Source: Flavobacterium sp. ACN6 | GTDB taxonomy: Bacteria; Bacteroidota; Bacteroidia; Flavobacteriales; Flavobacteriaceae | NCBI RefSeq assembly: GCF_002304005.1 | Contig: NZ_MRCQ01000002.1 | Coordinates: 124,001 to 188,000 of the forward strand | Direction of reading: 5' to 3' | DNA length: 64,000 nucleotides | In this document: piece by piece, positions 53,744 to 62,572 of the stretch | Layout: each line of letters starts with the position of its first letter | Position numbering within the stretch: position 1 is the stretch's first letter | Made by a program: the position numbers and the translations under genes | Notes under the pieces: generated by a model | What the model saw: the letters and a program-made list of their open reading frames with translations, nothing else | Told to the model about the DNA's origin: nothing | The model's database searches: none

Positions 53744-54271
53744 TCAATTTTTATCCTTTACTTCTTCAGATTTTGGAGCATTTAGTACTCCATCATAACT
53801 AATCGCCGCCCTGTTATTGCTATTTACATTTAATGTGGCACTTCCATTATAAAAAACAGTAAAAGTTAAATCATAAGTATCCGTCCTTCCGCGCACTGTC
53901 GCTTTAAGAACAGTATTATTCTTCTTATTTTCAACTTTTATATTTGTTGGTTTTCCTTCAAATTTAATTCCACCGTCACTATTATATCCAACATTAAAAC
54001 CGCGTCCAAAAAAAGGAAGATCGCAAGTTGTATTGTCGGTATTAAAATTCAAGAAATAAGTACTGTAATCGAGCTGAATTAATCTGCCACCTTGAGGCGT
54101 AACTTTCTGTGCTTCAAAAACAAAATTTTTCGCATCAAGAAGCGCTTTAATTTCATTTTTCTTATTGAGTTCTCTTTCTTCTTTGAGTTGTTTTTTTGTT
54201 TTTTCCTGTGCTGCAGCTGAAAAACTTAAAACAGCAAAAAACAGAGTCAAAACAGATAATTTAGCTTTCAT
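53744..54271 (-). CDS. DUF4251-domain secreted protein
   Basis: 175 residues. Signal peptide ending at FSAAAQ, a charged linker (EKTKKQLKEERELNKKN), then the DUF4251 beta domain (NFVFEAQKVTPQGGRLIQLD... SYDGVLN). Bacteroidota-specific family of unknown function. It starts 4 bases after the META-domain gene's stop, so the two are co-transcribed. Confidence 0.87.
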   Translation of the reverse strand: MKAKLSVLTLFFAVLSFSAAAQEKTKKQLKEERELNKKNEIKALLDAKNFVFEAQKVTPQGGRLIQLDYSTYFLNFNTDNTTCDLPFFGRGFNVGYNSDGGIKFEGKPTNIKVENKKNNTVLKATVRGRTDTYDLTFTVFYNGSATLNVNSNNRAAISYDGVLNAPKSEEVKDKN

Positions 54272-54275
54272 ATAA

Positions 54276-54713
54276 CTATTTTTTAGTAAAACGCATCATA
54301 GCAATATCTCCAGAAATAAAATTCAAAGTTTTTCCGTCATCCGTAATATCGTATGAGGTTATTTTTTGAAGTGTACTCATATAAGTCTGCTCACCTTGCT
54401 GTCCGTCCATGCACATCATTTTTGTCACGGCCATTGGCTGCGTAAAATCAATTTTATTTCCGTTTACAACCAGCTTTCCTGTGTAGGAGTTACAACTATT
54501 ATTTCCAGAAACTTGATTTTCTTTCGTATTAAAAACTATTGTTGGCTTTTTATTTGGATACAAACCTTCAAAAGTAATTCGGGGACCAGTGATATAATTT
54601 AGTTCCCAAGTTCCGTCGAGTTTCGAAACTGCATCGCTTTTTTTACATTTAAAAATATTGCAGGAAAGTACTATTGAACTAAGGAAAACGAGAATTAAAA
54701 TCTTTTTCATCAT
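54276..54713 (-). CDS. META-domain (HslJ-like) lipoprotein
   Basis: 145 residues. Lipobox SIVLSC makes it lipid-anchored. The META domain is visible in LDGTWELNYITGP, GNNSCNSYTGKLVVNGNKIDF, and MMCMDGQQGEQTYMSTL, with paired cysteines. Related to heat-inducible HslJ and to envelope proteins of unclear role. Two adjacent ATGs at 54713 and 54710 are both possible starts. Confidence 0.9.
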   Translation of the reverse strand: MMKKILILVFLSSIVLSCNIFKCKKSDAVSKLDGTWELNYITGPRITFEGLYPNKKPTIVFNTKENQVSGNNSCNSYTGKLVVNGNKIDFTQPMAVTKMMCMDGQQGEQTYMSTLQKITSYDITDDGKTLNFISGDIAMMRFTKK

Positions 54714-54926
54714 GACATTAAGAATTAAATGTGAGCGAATTAGAGAAGTTTGGTTTCAGAAATTATTCGTTAAAACCCTTACGAATTTAAGCAATATTTT
54801 TGGGTTTTGTGCTCAATCGATTGTATTTTATAACGTATAGTTTGACTTTTTTTTAACTTTTAGAGTTAAAGTAATCCGTTATTTTATGTTAAATTTACTT
54901 AATCTTTAATTAAAATACCCATAGAT

Positions 54927-55454
54927 ATGAAAAAACTAATCGTTTCTTTCGCTATAATTACAGCCGTAATCATTGGCTGTAAGACCAATACAAAATCTGG
55001 TGATGCCAAAACTTTGACTGTTGCATTAGAACCAAAAAGTAACAGTACTGTTGCCGGAACTGCTGTTTTTACAGAAAAAAATGGAAAAGTGACTTTTACA
55101 GCAAAAATGACTGGATTAAAACCAGGTGTTCACGCAATTCACATTCATGAAAAAGCAGATTGTACTGCTGCCGATGGAAGTTCTGCTGGAGGACACTGGA
55201 ATCCTACCTTTAAAAAACACGGAAAATGGGGAGTTGGAGAATATCATAAAGGTGATATCGGAAACTTTACTGCTGATGCAAAAGGTAACGGATCTATAAC
55301 TTTTACTACTGACGAATGGTGTGTAGGTTGTGGAGATTCTAACAAAGATGTTTTAGGAAAAGGCCTAATTGTACATGAAGGAACAGATGACTTTACAACG
55401 CAGCCAACCGGAAATGCCGGCGGAAGAGTTGCTTGTGCTGGAATTATCAAATAA
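54927..55454 (+). CDS. sodC: Cu/Zn superoxide dismutase, lipoprotein
   Basis: 175 residues. N-terminal signal with lipobox IIGC anchors it in the envelope. Disproportionates superoxide to peroxide and oxygen. Metal histidines in HAIHIHEKADC and GGHWNPTFKKHG, the zinc aspartate in GDIGNFTAD and the last copper histidine in LIVHEGTDDFTTQPTGNAGGR; the conserved cysteines are in KADC and VACAG. All ligands are present. Defends against extracellular superoxide, complementing OxyR/Dps ~5 kb away. Terminator follows. Confidence 0.94.
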   Translation: MKKLIVSFAIITAVIIGCKTNTKSGDAKTLTVALEPKSNSTVAGTAVFTEKNGKVTFTAKMTGLKPGVHAIHIHEKADCTAADGSSAGGHWNPTFKKHGKWGVGEYHKGDIGNFTADAKGNGSITFTTDEWCVGCGDSNKDVLGKGLIVHEGTDDFTTQPTGNAGGRVACAGIIK

Positions 55455-55463
55455 GAAAACCAT

Positions 55464-55500
55464 AATAACCACTATTTTTAACAAAATCTAGTGGTTATTT
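55464..55500 (+). terminator. Terminator of sodC
   Basis: Stem AATAACCACTA / TAGTGGTTATT with a 14-base loop and short T-run. Confidence 0.75.
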
Positions 55501-55534
55501 CATTTAAAACTAATTCTAAAACAAGAAAAAGACA

Positions 55535-55542
55535 TAGCTTTG
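55535..55542 (+). promoter_or_regulatory. Candidate promoter (-7 TAGCTTTG) of the LETM1-related gene
   Basis: Exact TAnnTTTG match, 20 bases before the ATG at 55562. Confidence 0.55.
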
Positions 55543-55561
55543 CATCAGCAAAATTAAGTCA

Positions 55562-56764
55562 ATGATTAACCCATCAGCACCAGGCTGGATAGATAAGTTT
55601 TTTAGTGAACAGAAGTTTTCAGAAGCTATCCCTTTTGAGACTGTAGATTCCTTTTACTATAAAGTAAGAGAAACGGGCTTTATCTATGGTCATATTATTG
55701 CTATTGATTCGCAGTTTCCTATTCCGATAAAAGGCTGGTTTAAAACCGAAATTTCTAAGACAGCTTTACTCAACACTCTTTACCATGTTTTTTGTTTAGA
55801 GAAAAGAAATTCGGAACCTAAAAATTTTATTTCAGAAGTTTTAAAGTTTTACAAACAAATGAATCCAGAGGGATTTAACTTGTTTAAAATTTTACTTCCA
55901 AAAGACACTCCTTCCCTTTCGCTGGAAACTATTATTGATCAAAGAGTTCAAACGAACGACAGTATCATCAGCAAAAACTTTTCGCATTTAGTAACCAATG
56001 CTTTGCTTTTTATTGATGTTTTGGCTTTTAGACAATATTTAGCTCACGGCGAAATTCCAGAGAAATATTTAAAACGTATTGAAGAAACGGTACTTGGTAT
56101 TGTTGGTTTGGCACTGAAAACCAAAACAGTAAAATCAGTTCACGACGATTTATTGATTAAGTTGTTTGAAGCTTCTATACGTTATTCGAAATTCTCAAAA
56201 GTTACGGTCGAAACTTTAGAAACACTTCAACTAGATTATTTCAGCAACAAACTAGAACAGTATTACTTAATAGATATGGCTGGAATGGCACTTTGGAGCG
56301 ACGGCGTTGTTGAAAATGAAGAAGCCTACTTTCTGTATTCTTTAGGTTCGATGATGGGTGTTACGGATGAATTTACAGCCAAAAGTATTGCGACTACAAA
56401 TACTTTTATCACCACTCATAAAAGTAAAATTCCATACTTTAACTACTCGAATCCTGTTAAACATTTCTACGATCAAATGACGCACAGCGTTATAAAATTG
56501 ATTACAAGAAACAAAAACAGATTGGTAAGAGAGATTATGCAGAGTAAAGAACTTGTTGTGCTCCTTGCCTATTCTACAACAAGAGATTTGGATGCAAAGG
56601 AAAAGAAGAAAGTAAAAAAACAGCTTTTGGATATTTGCAAAACCATTCCGTCACTGACTATATTTTTACTTCCTGGAGGAAGTTTATTATTACCGATATT
56701 AATTAAGTTTATTCCAACAATGCTTCCATCTGCATTTAATGAGAATTTAGACGAAAACGAATAA
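55562..56764 (+). CDS. LETM1-related protein
   Basis: 400 residues. The C-terminal ~90 residues (TRDLDAKEKKKVKKQLLDI, then PSLTIFLLPGGSLLLPILIK) resemble the LETM1 domain of the mitochondrial cation/proton exchanger family, with one hydrophobic hairpin. The N-terminal ~300 residues are helical and unassigned. Related Flavobacteriia proteins are named LETM1-related biofilm-associated proteins; that name comes from memory, not a search here. Transport function is not proven for bacterial members. Confidence 0.82.
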   Translation: MINPSAPGWIDKFFSEQKFSEAIPFETVDSFYYKVRETGFIYGHIIAIDSQFPIPIKGWFKTEISKTALLNTLYHVFCLEKRNSEPKNFISEVLKFYKQMNPEGFNLFKILLPKDTPSLSLETIIDQRVQTNDSIISKNFSHLVTNALLFIDVLAFRQYLAHGEIPEKYLKRIEETVLGIVGLALKTKTVKSVHDDLLIKLFEASIRYSKFSKVTVETLETLQLDYFSNKLEQYYLIDMAGMALWSDGVVENEEAYFLYSLGSMMGVTDEFTAKSIATTNTFITTHKSKIPYFNYSNPVKHFYDQMTHSVIKLITRNKNRLVREIMQSKELVVLLAYSTTRDLDAKEKKKVKKQLLDICKTIPSLTIFLLPGGSLLLPILIKFIPTMLPSAFNENLDENE

Positions 56765-56767
56765 AAA

Positions 56768-56794
56768 AAAATCGCCCTTAAGGCGATTTTTTTA
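56768..56794. terminator. Bidirectional terminator
   Basis: Stem AAATCGCC / GGCGATTT flanked by A-run and T-run, between the convergent LETM1-related and carbonic anhydrase genes. Confidence 0.88.
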
Positions 56795-56798
56795 TTTC

Positions 56799-57437
56799 TT
56801 ATAGATTACTAAGCTGGTAAACTTCGTCTAATTCATCATTCGAAGCAATATTTACATTTAAATCGGTTACAAAACCAGAATTTAAACCATAAACCCATCC
56901 GTGAAGCATTAAATCCTGACCATTTTTCCAAGCTCCCTGAACAATTGAAGTTTTGGCTAAATTATAAACTTGCTCTTTAGCATTGATTTCTACAAAAGCG
57001 TTAAAACGCTCCGTTTCATCTTCAATTGAATTTAAATATTTATCGTGCAAACGGTATTCATCTTTAATGTGGCGAATCCAGTTGTCAATAATTCCAACAG
57101 ACATATTTCCCATTGCTGCTTTTACACCTCCGCATCCGTAGTGCCCGCATACAATAACGTGTTTTACCTTTAATACATTTACTGCATAATCCAGTACACT
57201 CAGCATATTCATATCAGAATGTACAACCATGTTTGCAATGTTACGGTGAACAAAAACTTCACCTGGCTTTGCACCTACGATTTCGTTTGCTGGAACACGA
57301 CTGTCAGAACATCCAATCCATAATAATGGTGGTGACTGTCCTTTTGCTAGATCAGCAAAATAATTTGGATCTAAAGCCAATGAATTCTCAACCCACTTTT
57401 TATTGTTTTCTAATAACTGCTCATAAAACTTTCTCAT
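56799..57437 (-). CDS. Beta-class carbonic anhydrase
   Basis: 212 residues. Interconverts CO2 and bicarbonate. Zinc ligands in WIGCSDSRVPANEI (cysteine and the Asp-Arg dyad) and CGHYGCGGV (histidine and cysteine); HRNIANMV is also present. It lies downstream of a SulP transporter on the same strand (113-base gap), a pairing found in bicarbonate-uptake units. No signal peptide, so it acts in the cytoplasm. Confidence 0.96.
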   Translation of the reverse strand: MRKFYEQLLENNKKWVENSLALDPNYFADLAKGQSPPLLWIGCSDSRVPANEIVGAKPGEVFVHRNIANMVVHSDMNMLSVLDYAVNVLKVKHVIVCGHYGCGGVKAAMGNMSVGIIDNWIRHIKDEYRLHDKYLNSIEDETERFNAFVEINAKEQVYNLAKTSIVQGAWKNGQDLMLHGWVYGLNSGFVTDLNVNIASNDELDEVYQLSNL

Positions 57438-57549
57438 TTTTTTTATTTTTTGCGTGGTAATTTCTAAGTTATAATAGTCTCAAAAAATGAACTTGTTGTA
57501 AAGTTACCTAAATTTAGACATTTTTTCTGCCTCAGAAAACCTATTTTTT

Positions 57550-59196
57550 TTATTCTCCTTTAACAACTTCTTTTTGAACTACTTCTCGTTTTGCCACATC
57601 ATAATAATGCTCGATAGTAACGTGGTTGCTATTATCAGGCGTGTTTTCTAATTCGTATGCCGCTTTAAAACCTTTTAGTTTTACTTTGATATTTTCATCA
57701 ATTGCTCTGGTTTCTTTAAACTCACGAATCAAATCTAAAACATCGTGTGCAATGTATTCGGTATCATGTGCATTGATAATTACTTTTGAATTTTCAGGAA
57801 TTTCACTCAGCGTCTGCTTAATCGCAGCTTTATTTAAAAATGAAACTTCCTGCGCTAGATCGATGTGGATAATATCGCCATCTTCATATTGTTCTTTTTT
57901 GAAGACATAAGCTCTTTTTAAGTTTCCTCTCAAAACAAAAATAATACTAATAACGATTCCTAACGCAACACCTTTTAGCAAATCTGTCGCAACAACAAAG
58001 ACCAAAGTTGCAATAAAAGGTACAAACTGGTATTTCCCCTTTTCCCAGAAATGCATAAAGGTTGCTGGTTTTGCTAATTTATATCCAACCAAAATTAAAA
58101 CCGTCGCCAATGTTGCCAAAGGAATTTTGTTCAAAATTGCTGGAATTGATAATACACTTATTAATAAAAGTACACCATGAATAATGGCAGACATTTTAGA
58201 TTTTGCCCCAGCATTGTTATTTGCTGACGAACGCACCACAACAGATGTCATAGGAAGACCTCCTAATAGAGAACTTATTATATTACCAATACCTTGTGCT
58301 CTAAGCTCAACATTCGTATTGGTATATCTTTTTTGAACATCCATTCTGTCAGAAGCTTCAATACATAAAAGTGTTTCAATAGAAGCGACAATGGCAATTG
58401 TAACAGCAACTACCCAAACCTGCGGATTTGAAACTGCAGCAAAGTTTGGTGTAATTATAATTGATTTAAATTCATCAAAAGATTTTGGAACTGGCAAAGA
58501 AACCAAATGTTCTTTTGCAATTGCCAAAGTGCTTCCTGTTGATACAAATATTTCGTTTAAGACTACTCCAGCGATAACTGCAACTAGTGCACCTGGAACT
58601 AATTTTATTCTTTTTAGAAAAGGAACTCTATCCCACGCTAATAAAATGGCTAATGAAACCGCAGAAACAACTACAGCTCCTAAATGAATATGATTTAAAA
58701 CATCAAACAAAAATGAAAAAGAATTACTTCCGTCATTTTGTATAAATGCCTGATCGCCTTCAAAATCGGCATCGTAGCCAAAAGCGTGAGGGATTTGTTT
58801 TAAGATGATTATAATTCCAATACCCGCCAGCATTCCCTCAATTACATTTGTTGGAAAATAGTTCGATATACTTCCGGCTTTTAAAAATCCTAATGCTAAT
58901 TGAATAATTCCAGCAATAAAAACAGACATTAAAAATACATCGAACGCTCCAAAATCGGTAATTGCGGTTAAAATAATAGCTGTTAACCCCGCAGCTGGAC
59001 CTGATACACTAATGTGGGACTGGCTTAAATATCCTACGATAATACCACCCACGACACCAGCGATGATTCCAGAAAATAATGGTGCTCCAGAAGCCATTGC
59101 AATACCTAAACACAATGGAAGAGCCACCAAGAAAACCACTAAACCTGAAGCAAAATCAGATTTAAGGTTGGCAAAAAGATTGATTTTTTTTGTCAT
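57550..59196 (-). CDS. SulP-family inorganic anion transporter
   Basis: 548 residues. About 12 hydrophobic helices, starting DFASGLVVFLVALPLCLGIAMASGAPLFSG, typical SulP signature. The C-terminal STAS domain (~440-520, VIINAHDTEYIAHDVLDLI) is short and ends in a charged tail. Substrate may be bicarbonate or sulfate; the carbonic anhydrase gene next to it points to bicarbonate. The pair is probably one transcription unit. Confidence 0.94.
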   Translation of the reverse strand: MTKKINLFANLKSDFASGLVVFLVALPLCLGIAMASGAPLFSGIIAGVVGGIIVGYLSQSHISVSGPAAGLTAIILTAITDFGAFDVFLMSVFIAGIIQLALGFLKAGSISNYFPTNVIEGMLAGIGIIIILKQIPHAFGYDADFEGDQAFIQNDGSNSFSFLFDVLNHIHLGAVVVSAVSLAILLAWDRVPFLKRIKLVPGALVAVIAGVVLNEIFVSTGSTLAIAKEHLVSLPVPKSFDEFKSIIITPNFAAVSNPQVWVVAVTIAIVASIETLLCIEASDRMDVQKRYTNTNVELRAQGIGNIISSLLGGLPMTSVVVRSSANNNAGAKSKMSAIIHGVLLLISVLSIPAILNKIPLATLATVLILVGYKLAKPATFMHFWEKGKYQFVPFIATLVFVVATDLLKGVALGIVISIIFVLRGNLKRAYVFKKEQYEDGDIIHIDLAQEVSFLNKAAIKQTLSEIPENSKVIINAHDTEYIAHDVLDLIREFKETRAIDENIKVKLKGFKAAYELENTPDNSNHVTIEHYYDVAKREVVQKEVVKGE

Positions 59197-59278
59197 AATA
59201 CAACACTAAAAAAATTATTCATTAAAGATTTACCCCATTTGTTCAAAATGCGGCTAAAGATCAAAATAATCGGAAGTA

Positions 59279-59560
59279 TTATGCTATGTTGGGAGGTGGA
59301 GCAAATATGCTCGGAGAAATATTGTCAAGTTTTACAATATTTTCAGATAGGATAGTTTTTTTCTCGATATAAACCGAAATAATAACTTCATGCTCAAGAA
59401 TTGACGGATGCATTACATTTTTAAGCTCTTTATGCACTTCTTCTTCAGCTATACTAAAAGATACAGCCGTATTATTCCCTTTCTTTATCGCCTGAACAAT
59501 CGTCGGGGTCGATAAGAAAGCAATAAATATGAATAATAATATGCGAGCTAGTAATTTCAT
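59279..59560 (-). CDS. Small exported protein, unknown function
   Basis: 93 residues from the ATG at 59560 (MKLLARILLFIFIAFLSTPTIVQA signal); the longer frame to 59584 adds MFNAIFVS, which is less likely. The mature part is polar (KKGNNTAVSFSIAEEEVHKEL) with a PPP near the end. Not recognised. Confidence 0.6.
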   Translation of the reverse strand: MKLLARILLFIFIAFLSTPTIVQAIKKGNNTAVSFSIAEEEVHKELKNVMHPSILEHEVIISVYIEKKTILSENIVKLDNISPSIFAPPPNIA

Positions 59561-59622
59561 CGAAACAAAAATAGCGTTAAACAAATAAAAACAAAGCGAT
59601 TTTCATAGAAATTTAACATACA

Positions 59623-59661
59623 CAAAAAAGCAGAACGCAATTTTAATGCCGTTCTGCTTTT
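59623..59661. terminator. Terminator after dps
   Basis: Stem AAAAGCAGAACG / CGTTCTGCTTTT, with a T-run on the minus strand after the dps stop. Confidence 0.85.
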
Positions 59662-59682
59662 AATTCATTAATAAACAATATT

Positions 59683-60162
59683 TTAAAGAGTCTCTTCTAA
59701 CCAAGCATTCATCATCCAAATTGTTTTTTCCTGCTCAGCAATGAAGTCACTCATCATAGAATTGGTTCCTTCATCATTAATTTCATCAGATCTGTTTAAT
59801 ATCTCTCTTTCAATTTTAAGTAAATCTGATAGAGAGTTAACAATTAAATGAACAGCTTTTTCATCATTCGAAATGTTTTTACCAACAGCTAATTTGTTGT
59901 TTTGAATATAGTCTTCAAAAGTATGCAATGGTGTACCGCCAATTGTCAAAACTCTCTCGGCTATCATGTCTATTTTTAGTTGTGCATCTGTGTATAATTC
60001 TTCAAATTTTACGTGTAAGTCAAAAAAACGTTTTCCTCGAATGTTCCAGTGAATTCCTCTTAAGTTTTGATAATACACTTGAAAGTTTGATAATAACACA
60101 TTCAATTCTTTTACTAATAATTCTGATTCTTTTACAGGTAATCCTAAAATATTTGTTTTCAT
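59683..60162 (-). CDS. dps: Dps-family ferritin-like DNA-protection protein
   Basis: 159 residues. Dodecameric ferritin-like protein that oxidises and stores iron and binds DNA. Ferroxidase residues in GIHWNIRGKRFFDLHVKFEELYTDA (histidine and glutamate ligands) and DMIAERVLTIGG. Divergent from the oxyR gene, 107 bases apart, consistent with peroxide-induced expression. Confidence 0.94.
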   Translation of the reverse strand: MKTNILGLPVKESELLVKELNVLLSNFQVYYQNLRGIHWNIRGKRFFDLHVKFEELYTDAQLKIDMIAERVLTIGGTPLHTFEDYIQNNKLAVGKNISNDEKAVHLIVNSLSDLLKIEREILNRSDEINDEGTNSMMSDFIAEQEKTIWMMNAWLEETL

Positions 60163-60189
60163 AATCTAATTTTTTACACCAATTTACTA

Positions 60190-60197
60190 CAAATTTA
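60190..60197 (-). promoter_or_regulatory. Candidate dps promoter (-7 TAAATTTG)
   Basis: Exact TAnnTTTG on the minus strand, 28 bases before the dps ATG. The oxyR-dps gap would hold the OxyR site; no certain operator can be picked by eye. Confidence 0.5.
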
Positions 60198-60241
60198 AAG
60201 TAAGTTTGATAATTTTTACATAAATAAAAATTATATTTTCT

Positions 60242-60249
60242 TATTTTTG
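60242..60249 (+). promoter_or_regulatory. Candidate oxyR promoter (-7 TATTTTTG)
   Basis: Exact TAnnTTTG on the plus strand, 20 bases before the oxyR ATG. Confidence 0.5.
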
Positions 60250-60269
60250 CATCAAAATTTACTATTGAT

Positions 60270-61211
60270 ATGACTATAACTCAATTACAATATGTGTTAG
60301 CAGTTGCTGAGCATAAAAACTTCACACTTGCTGCAGAAAAATGCTTTGTAACGCAGCCAACGTTAAGTATGCAGATCCAAAAGATTGAAGAAGAACTTAA
60401 TATATTAATTTTCGACAGAAGTAAAAAACCAATTCAGCTTACTGATATTGGTCAAAAAATAGTGAATCAGGCCAAAAATATCGTAAACGAGGCAGATCGT
60501 ATAAAAGATATTGTAGAACAGCAGAAAGGTTTTATTGGAGGAGAATTTCGTTTAGGCATTATTCCAACCATCATGCCTACTCTACTGCCCATGTTTTTAA
60601 ATAATTTCATTAAAAAATATCCGAAAGTAAAACTCTTAATTGAAGAGCTTAACACAGACGAAATTATTCTAAAACTAAAAAACGGACATCTAGATGCTGC
60701 GATTGCAGCGACACCGCTTGAAGATGAAAAAATTAAAGAAATTGTTTTATATTTTGAGCCATTTGTAGCGTATATTCCTGAGCATCATGCTAGTTTTCAA
60801 AAGGAGGAAATCGAAGTTGCCGATTTAAATTTAAATGAAATTCTGCTGCTCCAAGACGGTCACTGTTTTAGAGACGGAATTCTGAATTTGTGCAAAAATG
60901 GATCTGACGTCGAACAAAATAATTTCCAGATTCAAAGCGGTAGTTTTGAAACCCTGATTAAATTGGCAGACGAAGGCCTTGGCACAACGTTACTTCCGTA
61001 CTTGCACACCTTAGACTTAAAAGATTCCGACAAACTGAAACTACGAAATTTTAAGGAACCAAAACCAGCTCGAGAGGTAAGTTTGATTTACCCAAAGAGC
61101 GAATTAAAAATGCAGATTATTGACGCAATCAGATCTACAATTGCCGGCGTTGTAAAAGGCGCAATTGTTTTTCAAAATGTACAGATCATAAGTCCGCTAC
61201 AAAAAAAATAG
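60270..61211 (+). CDS. oxyR: Hydrogen-peroxide-sensing LysR-type regulator OxyR
   Basis: 313 residues. Winged helix at the N-terminus (MTITQLQYVLAVAEHKNFTLAAEKCFVTQPTLSMQIQKIEEEL), then the LysR effector domain. Peroxide-sensing cysteines in LQDGHCFRDGILNLC, spaced as in OxyR (C199/C208 pair). Divergent dps gene supports the role: oxidised OxyR would activate dps. Confidence 0.94.
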   Translation: MTITQLQYVLAVAEHKNFTLAAEKCFVTQPTLSMQIQKIEEELNILIFDRSKKPIQLTDIGQKIVNQAKNIVNEADRIKDIVEQQKGFIGGEFRLGIIPTIMPTLLPMFLNNFIKKYPKVKLLIEELNTDEIILKLKNGHLDAAIAATPLEDEKIKEIVLYFEPFVAYIPEHHASFQKEEIEVADLNLNEILLLQDGHCFRDGILNLCKNGSDVEQNNFQIQSGSFETLIKLADEGLGTTLLPYLHTLDLKDSDKLKLRNFKEPKPAREVSLIYPKSELKMQIIDAIRSTIAGVVKGAIVFQNVQIISPLQKK

Positions 61212-61214
61212 CCA

Positions 61215-61244
61215 TAAAAAAGGAGCCAATTGGCTCCTTTTTTT
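61215..61244. terminator. Terminator of oxyR, bidirectional
   Basis: Stem AAAAAAGGAGCC / GGCTCCTTTTTT with minimal loop (AATT), between oxyR and the convergent small gene. Confidence 0.9.
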
Positions 61245-61440
61245 ATACTTTAATTAGCTGCAGACTTTGTTTTAATTCTGGTTTTTCAATAATAAAATTT
61301 AATAACCATTCTTGCAATTGTTCCATTTCGTATGGTAACAGCGTTTTGATAGCTTTTTCTAACTCTTTGCAGAAAAGTACCGGGTCGAAACTTACTCTCT
61401 CAAGTATTGATTTCGTGTAATCAAACATCATTTTTGACAT
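61243..61440 (-). CDS. Small conserved-type protein, unknown function
   Basis: 65 residues, helical, begins MSKMMFDYTKSILERVSFDP and has LFCKELEKAIKTLLPYE. It has no signal peptide or known domain. Short proteins of this look occur near stress genes in Flavobacteriia, but I cannot give a role. It may be controlled from the 165-base gap upstream, where nothing else is seen. Confidence 0.7.
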   Translation of the reverse strand: MSKMMFDYTKSILERVSFDPVLFCKELEKAIKTLLPYEMEQLQEWLLNFIIEKPELKQSLQLIKV

Positions 61441-61605
61441 AATAAAATAAGATTTTCGGGGGTTATCTATTTTTTAAACTCGCAACAAATGTAAACAAAT
61501 ATCATTCATAAGCATCTATTTTAACTTATTTTTTTAAAAAATTTAGCAACGAAACCGTTTTCTTAAAACAAATAAATCAATATAGAACAATTCTAAATAA
61601 TTCAT

Positions 61606-62268
61606 TTAAACCATTTTAGTTGCTCTAAACATTTCTCTTTTTCCTGGAGGACCTGCCAATTTTTCTACAGTAAACCCAACTTCGATCATGCTTCTTTTAA
61701 CAACTCCGCGGGCTGCATAAGTCACAAGAACTCCATTTGGTTTTAAACTATTATACATTTTCTGAAAAATTTCAGTACTCCAAAGCTCCGGCTGCACTCT
61801 ATATCCGAAGGCGTCAAAGTAAATCAAATCAAAAATTTCAAAATCGTTTATTTCGTGAAAAAATTGTTTCCTTTTGGTTAACGAGAACCGATCGCAAATT
61901 TCTACCTTTTTTCCCCATTCACTTTTATGCATTTTTTCAAAAATGTTCTCAAATTCCAATGCTTCAAGTTCTGCAGTATAATTCATTTCTAAAATTTCAT
62001 CAGCATCTACTGGATACGCTTCTACTCCGACGTAATCAATATTTTGCTGTTTTCGAACAGACTCCAGAAAAGTAATAAATGCATTTAAACCTGTTCCAAA
62101 ACCAATTTCTAGAACACTTATAGGTTTATCAAATAATGAAAGTCCGTTTTTTATAAATACATGTTTTGCTTCCTGAATGGCACCATGTCTAGAATGGTAA
62201 CATTCGTCCCATTCTGGCAAATGAATTGTAGTTGAGCCGTCTAACGTTTTAATTATTTCCCTTTTCAC
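61606..62268 (-). CDS. mnmD: tRNA (mnm5s2U34) methyltransferase, MnmD
   Basis: 220 residues, the stand-alone methyltransferase domain of MnmC. Methylates 5-aminomethyl-2-thiouridine at the wobble position of tRNAs for Lys, Glu and Gln with S-adenosylmethionine. Seen: LPEWDECYHSRHGAIQEAKHVF (family signature), SAM site VLEIGFGTGLNAF, DLIYFDAFGYRVQPELWS and TYAARGVVKRSM. The oxidase half of MnmC is absent, as expected for this group. Confidence 0.93.
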   Translation of the reverse strand: MKREIIKTLDGSTTIHLPEWDECYHSRHGAIQEAKHVFIKNGLSLFDKPISVLEIGFGTGLNAFITFLESVRKQQNIDYVGVEAYPVDADEILEMNYTAELEALEFENIFEKMHKSEWGKKVEICDRFSLTKRKQFFHEINDFEIFDLIYFDAFGYRVQPELWSTEIFQKMYNSLKPNGVLVTYAARGVVKRSMIEVGFTVEKLAGPPGKREMFRATKMV

Positions 62269-62484
62269 TTTTTTCGAAATTTACAATAGCTTTTTGTTGA
62301 TTTACAAGCCATTTTAATATTCAAATTTAGTCAAATCTAATGCGTAAAGCCTTAAAAATCGATAGTTTTTTCATAAATTCTTTATAAAAACGAATTAAAT
62401 ATTTCAGTTTATTATAGGATAAATAAATCTCAGTTTATAGTCGCAAATAATGAATTTTCTCTAAGCTTTTTACATTATTTTATT

Positions 62485-62492
62485 TAATTTTG
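62485..62492 (+). promoter_or_regulatory. Candidate ilvE promoter (-7 TAATTTTG)
   Basis: TAATTTTG fits TAnnTTTG, 80 bases before the ATG. The 304-base gap (62269-62572) shows no other structure; no attenuator or riboswitch is recognised. Confidence 0.5.
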
Positions 62493-62572
62493 CATTTAAT
62501 AAATTCTATTTTACATGATATCATCACTTTAAATACTATAGTGAAAATATATCGCAAAAAACTTACATAACT

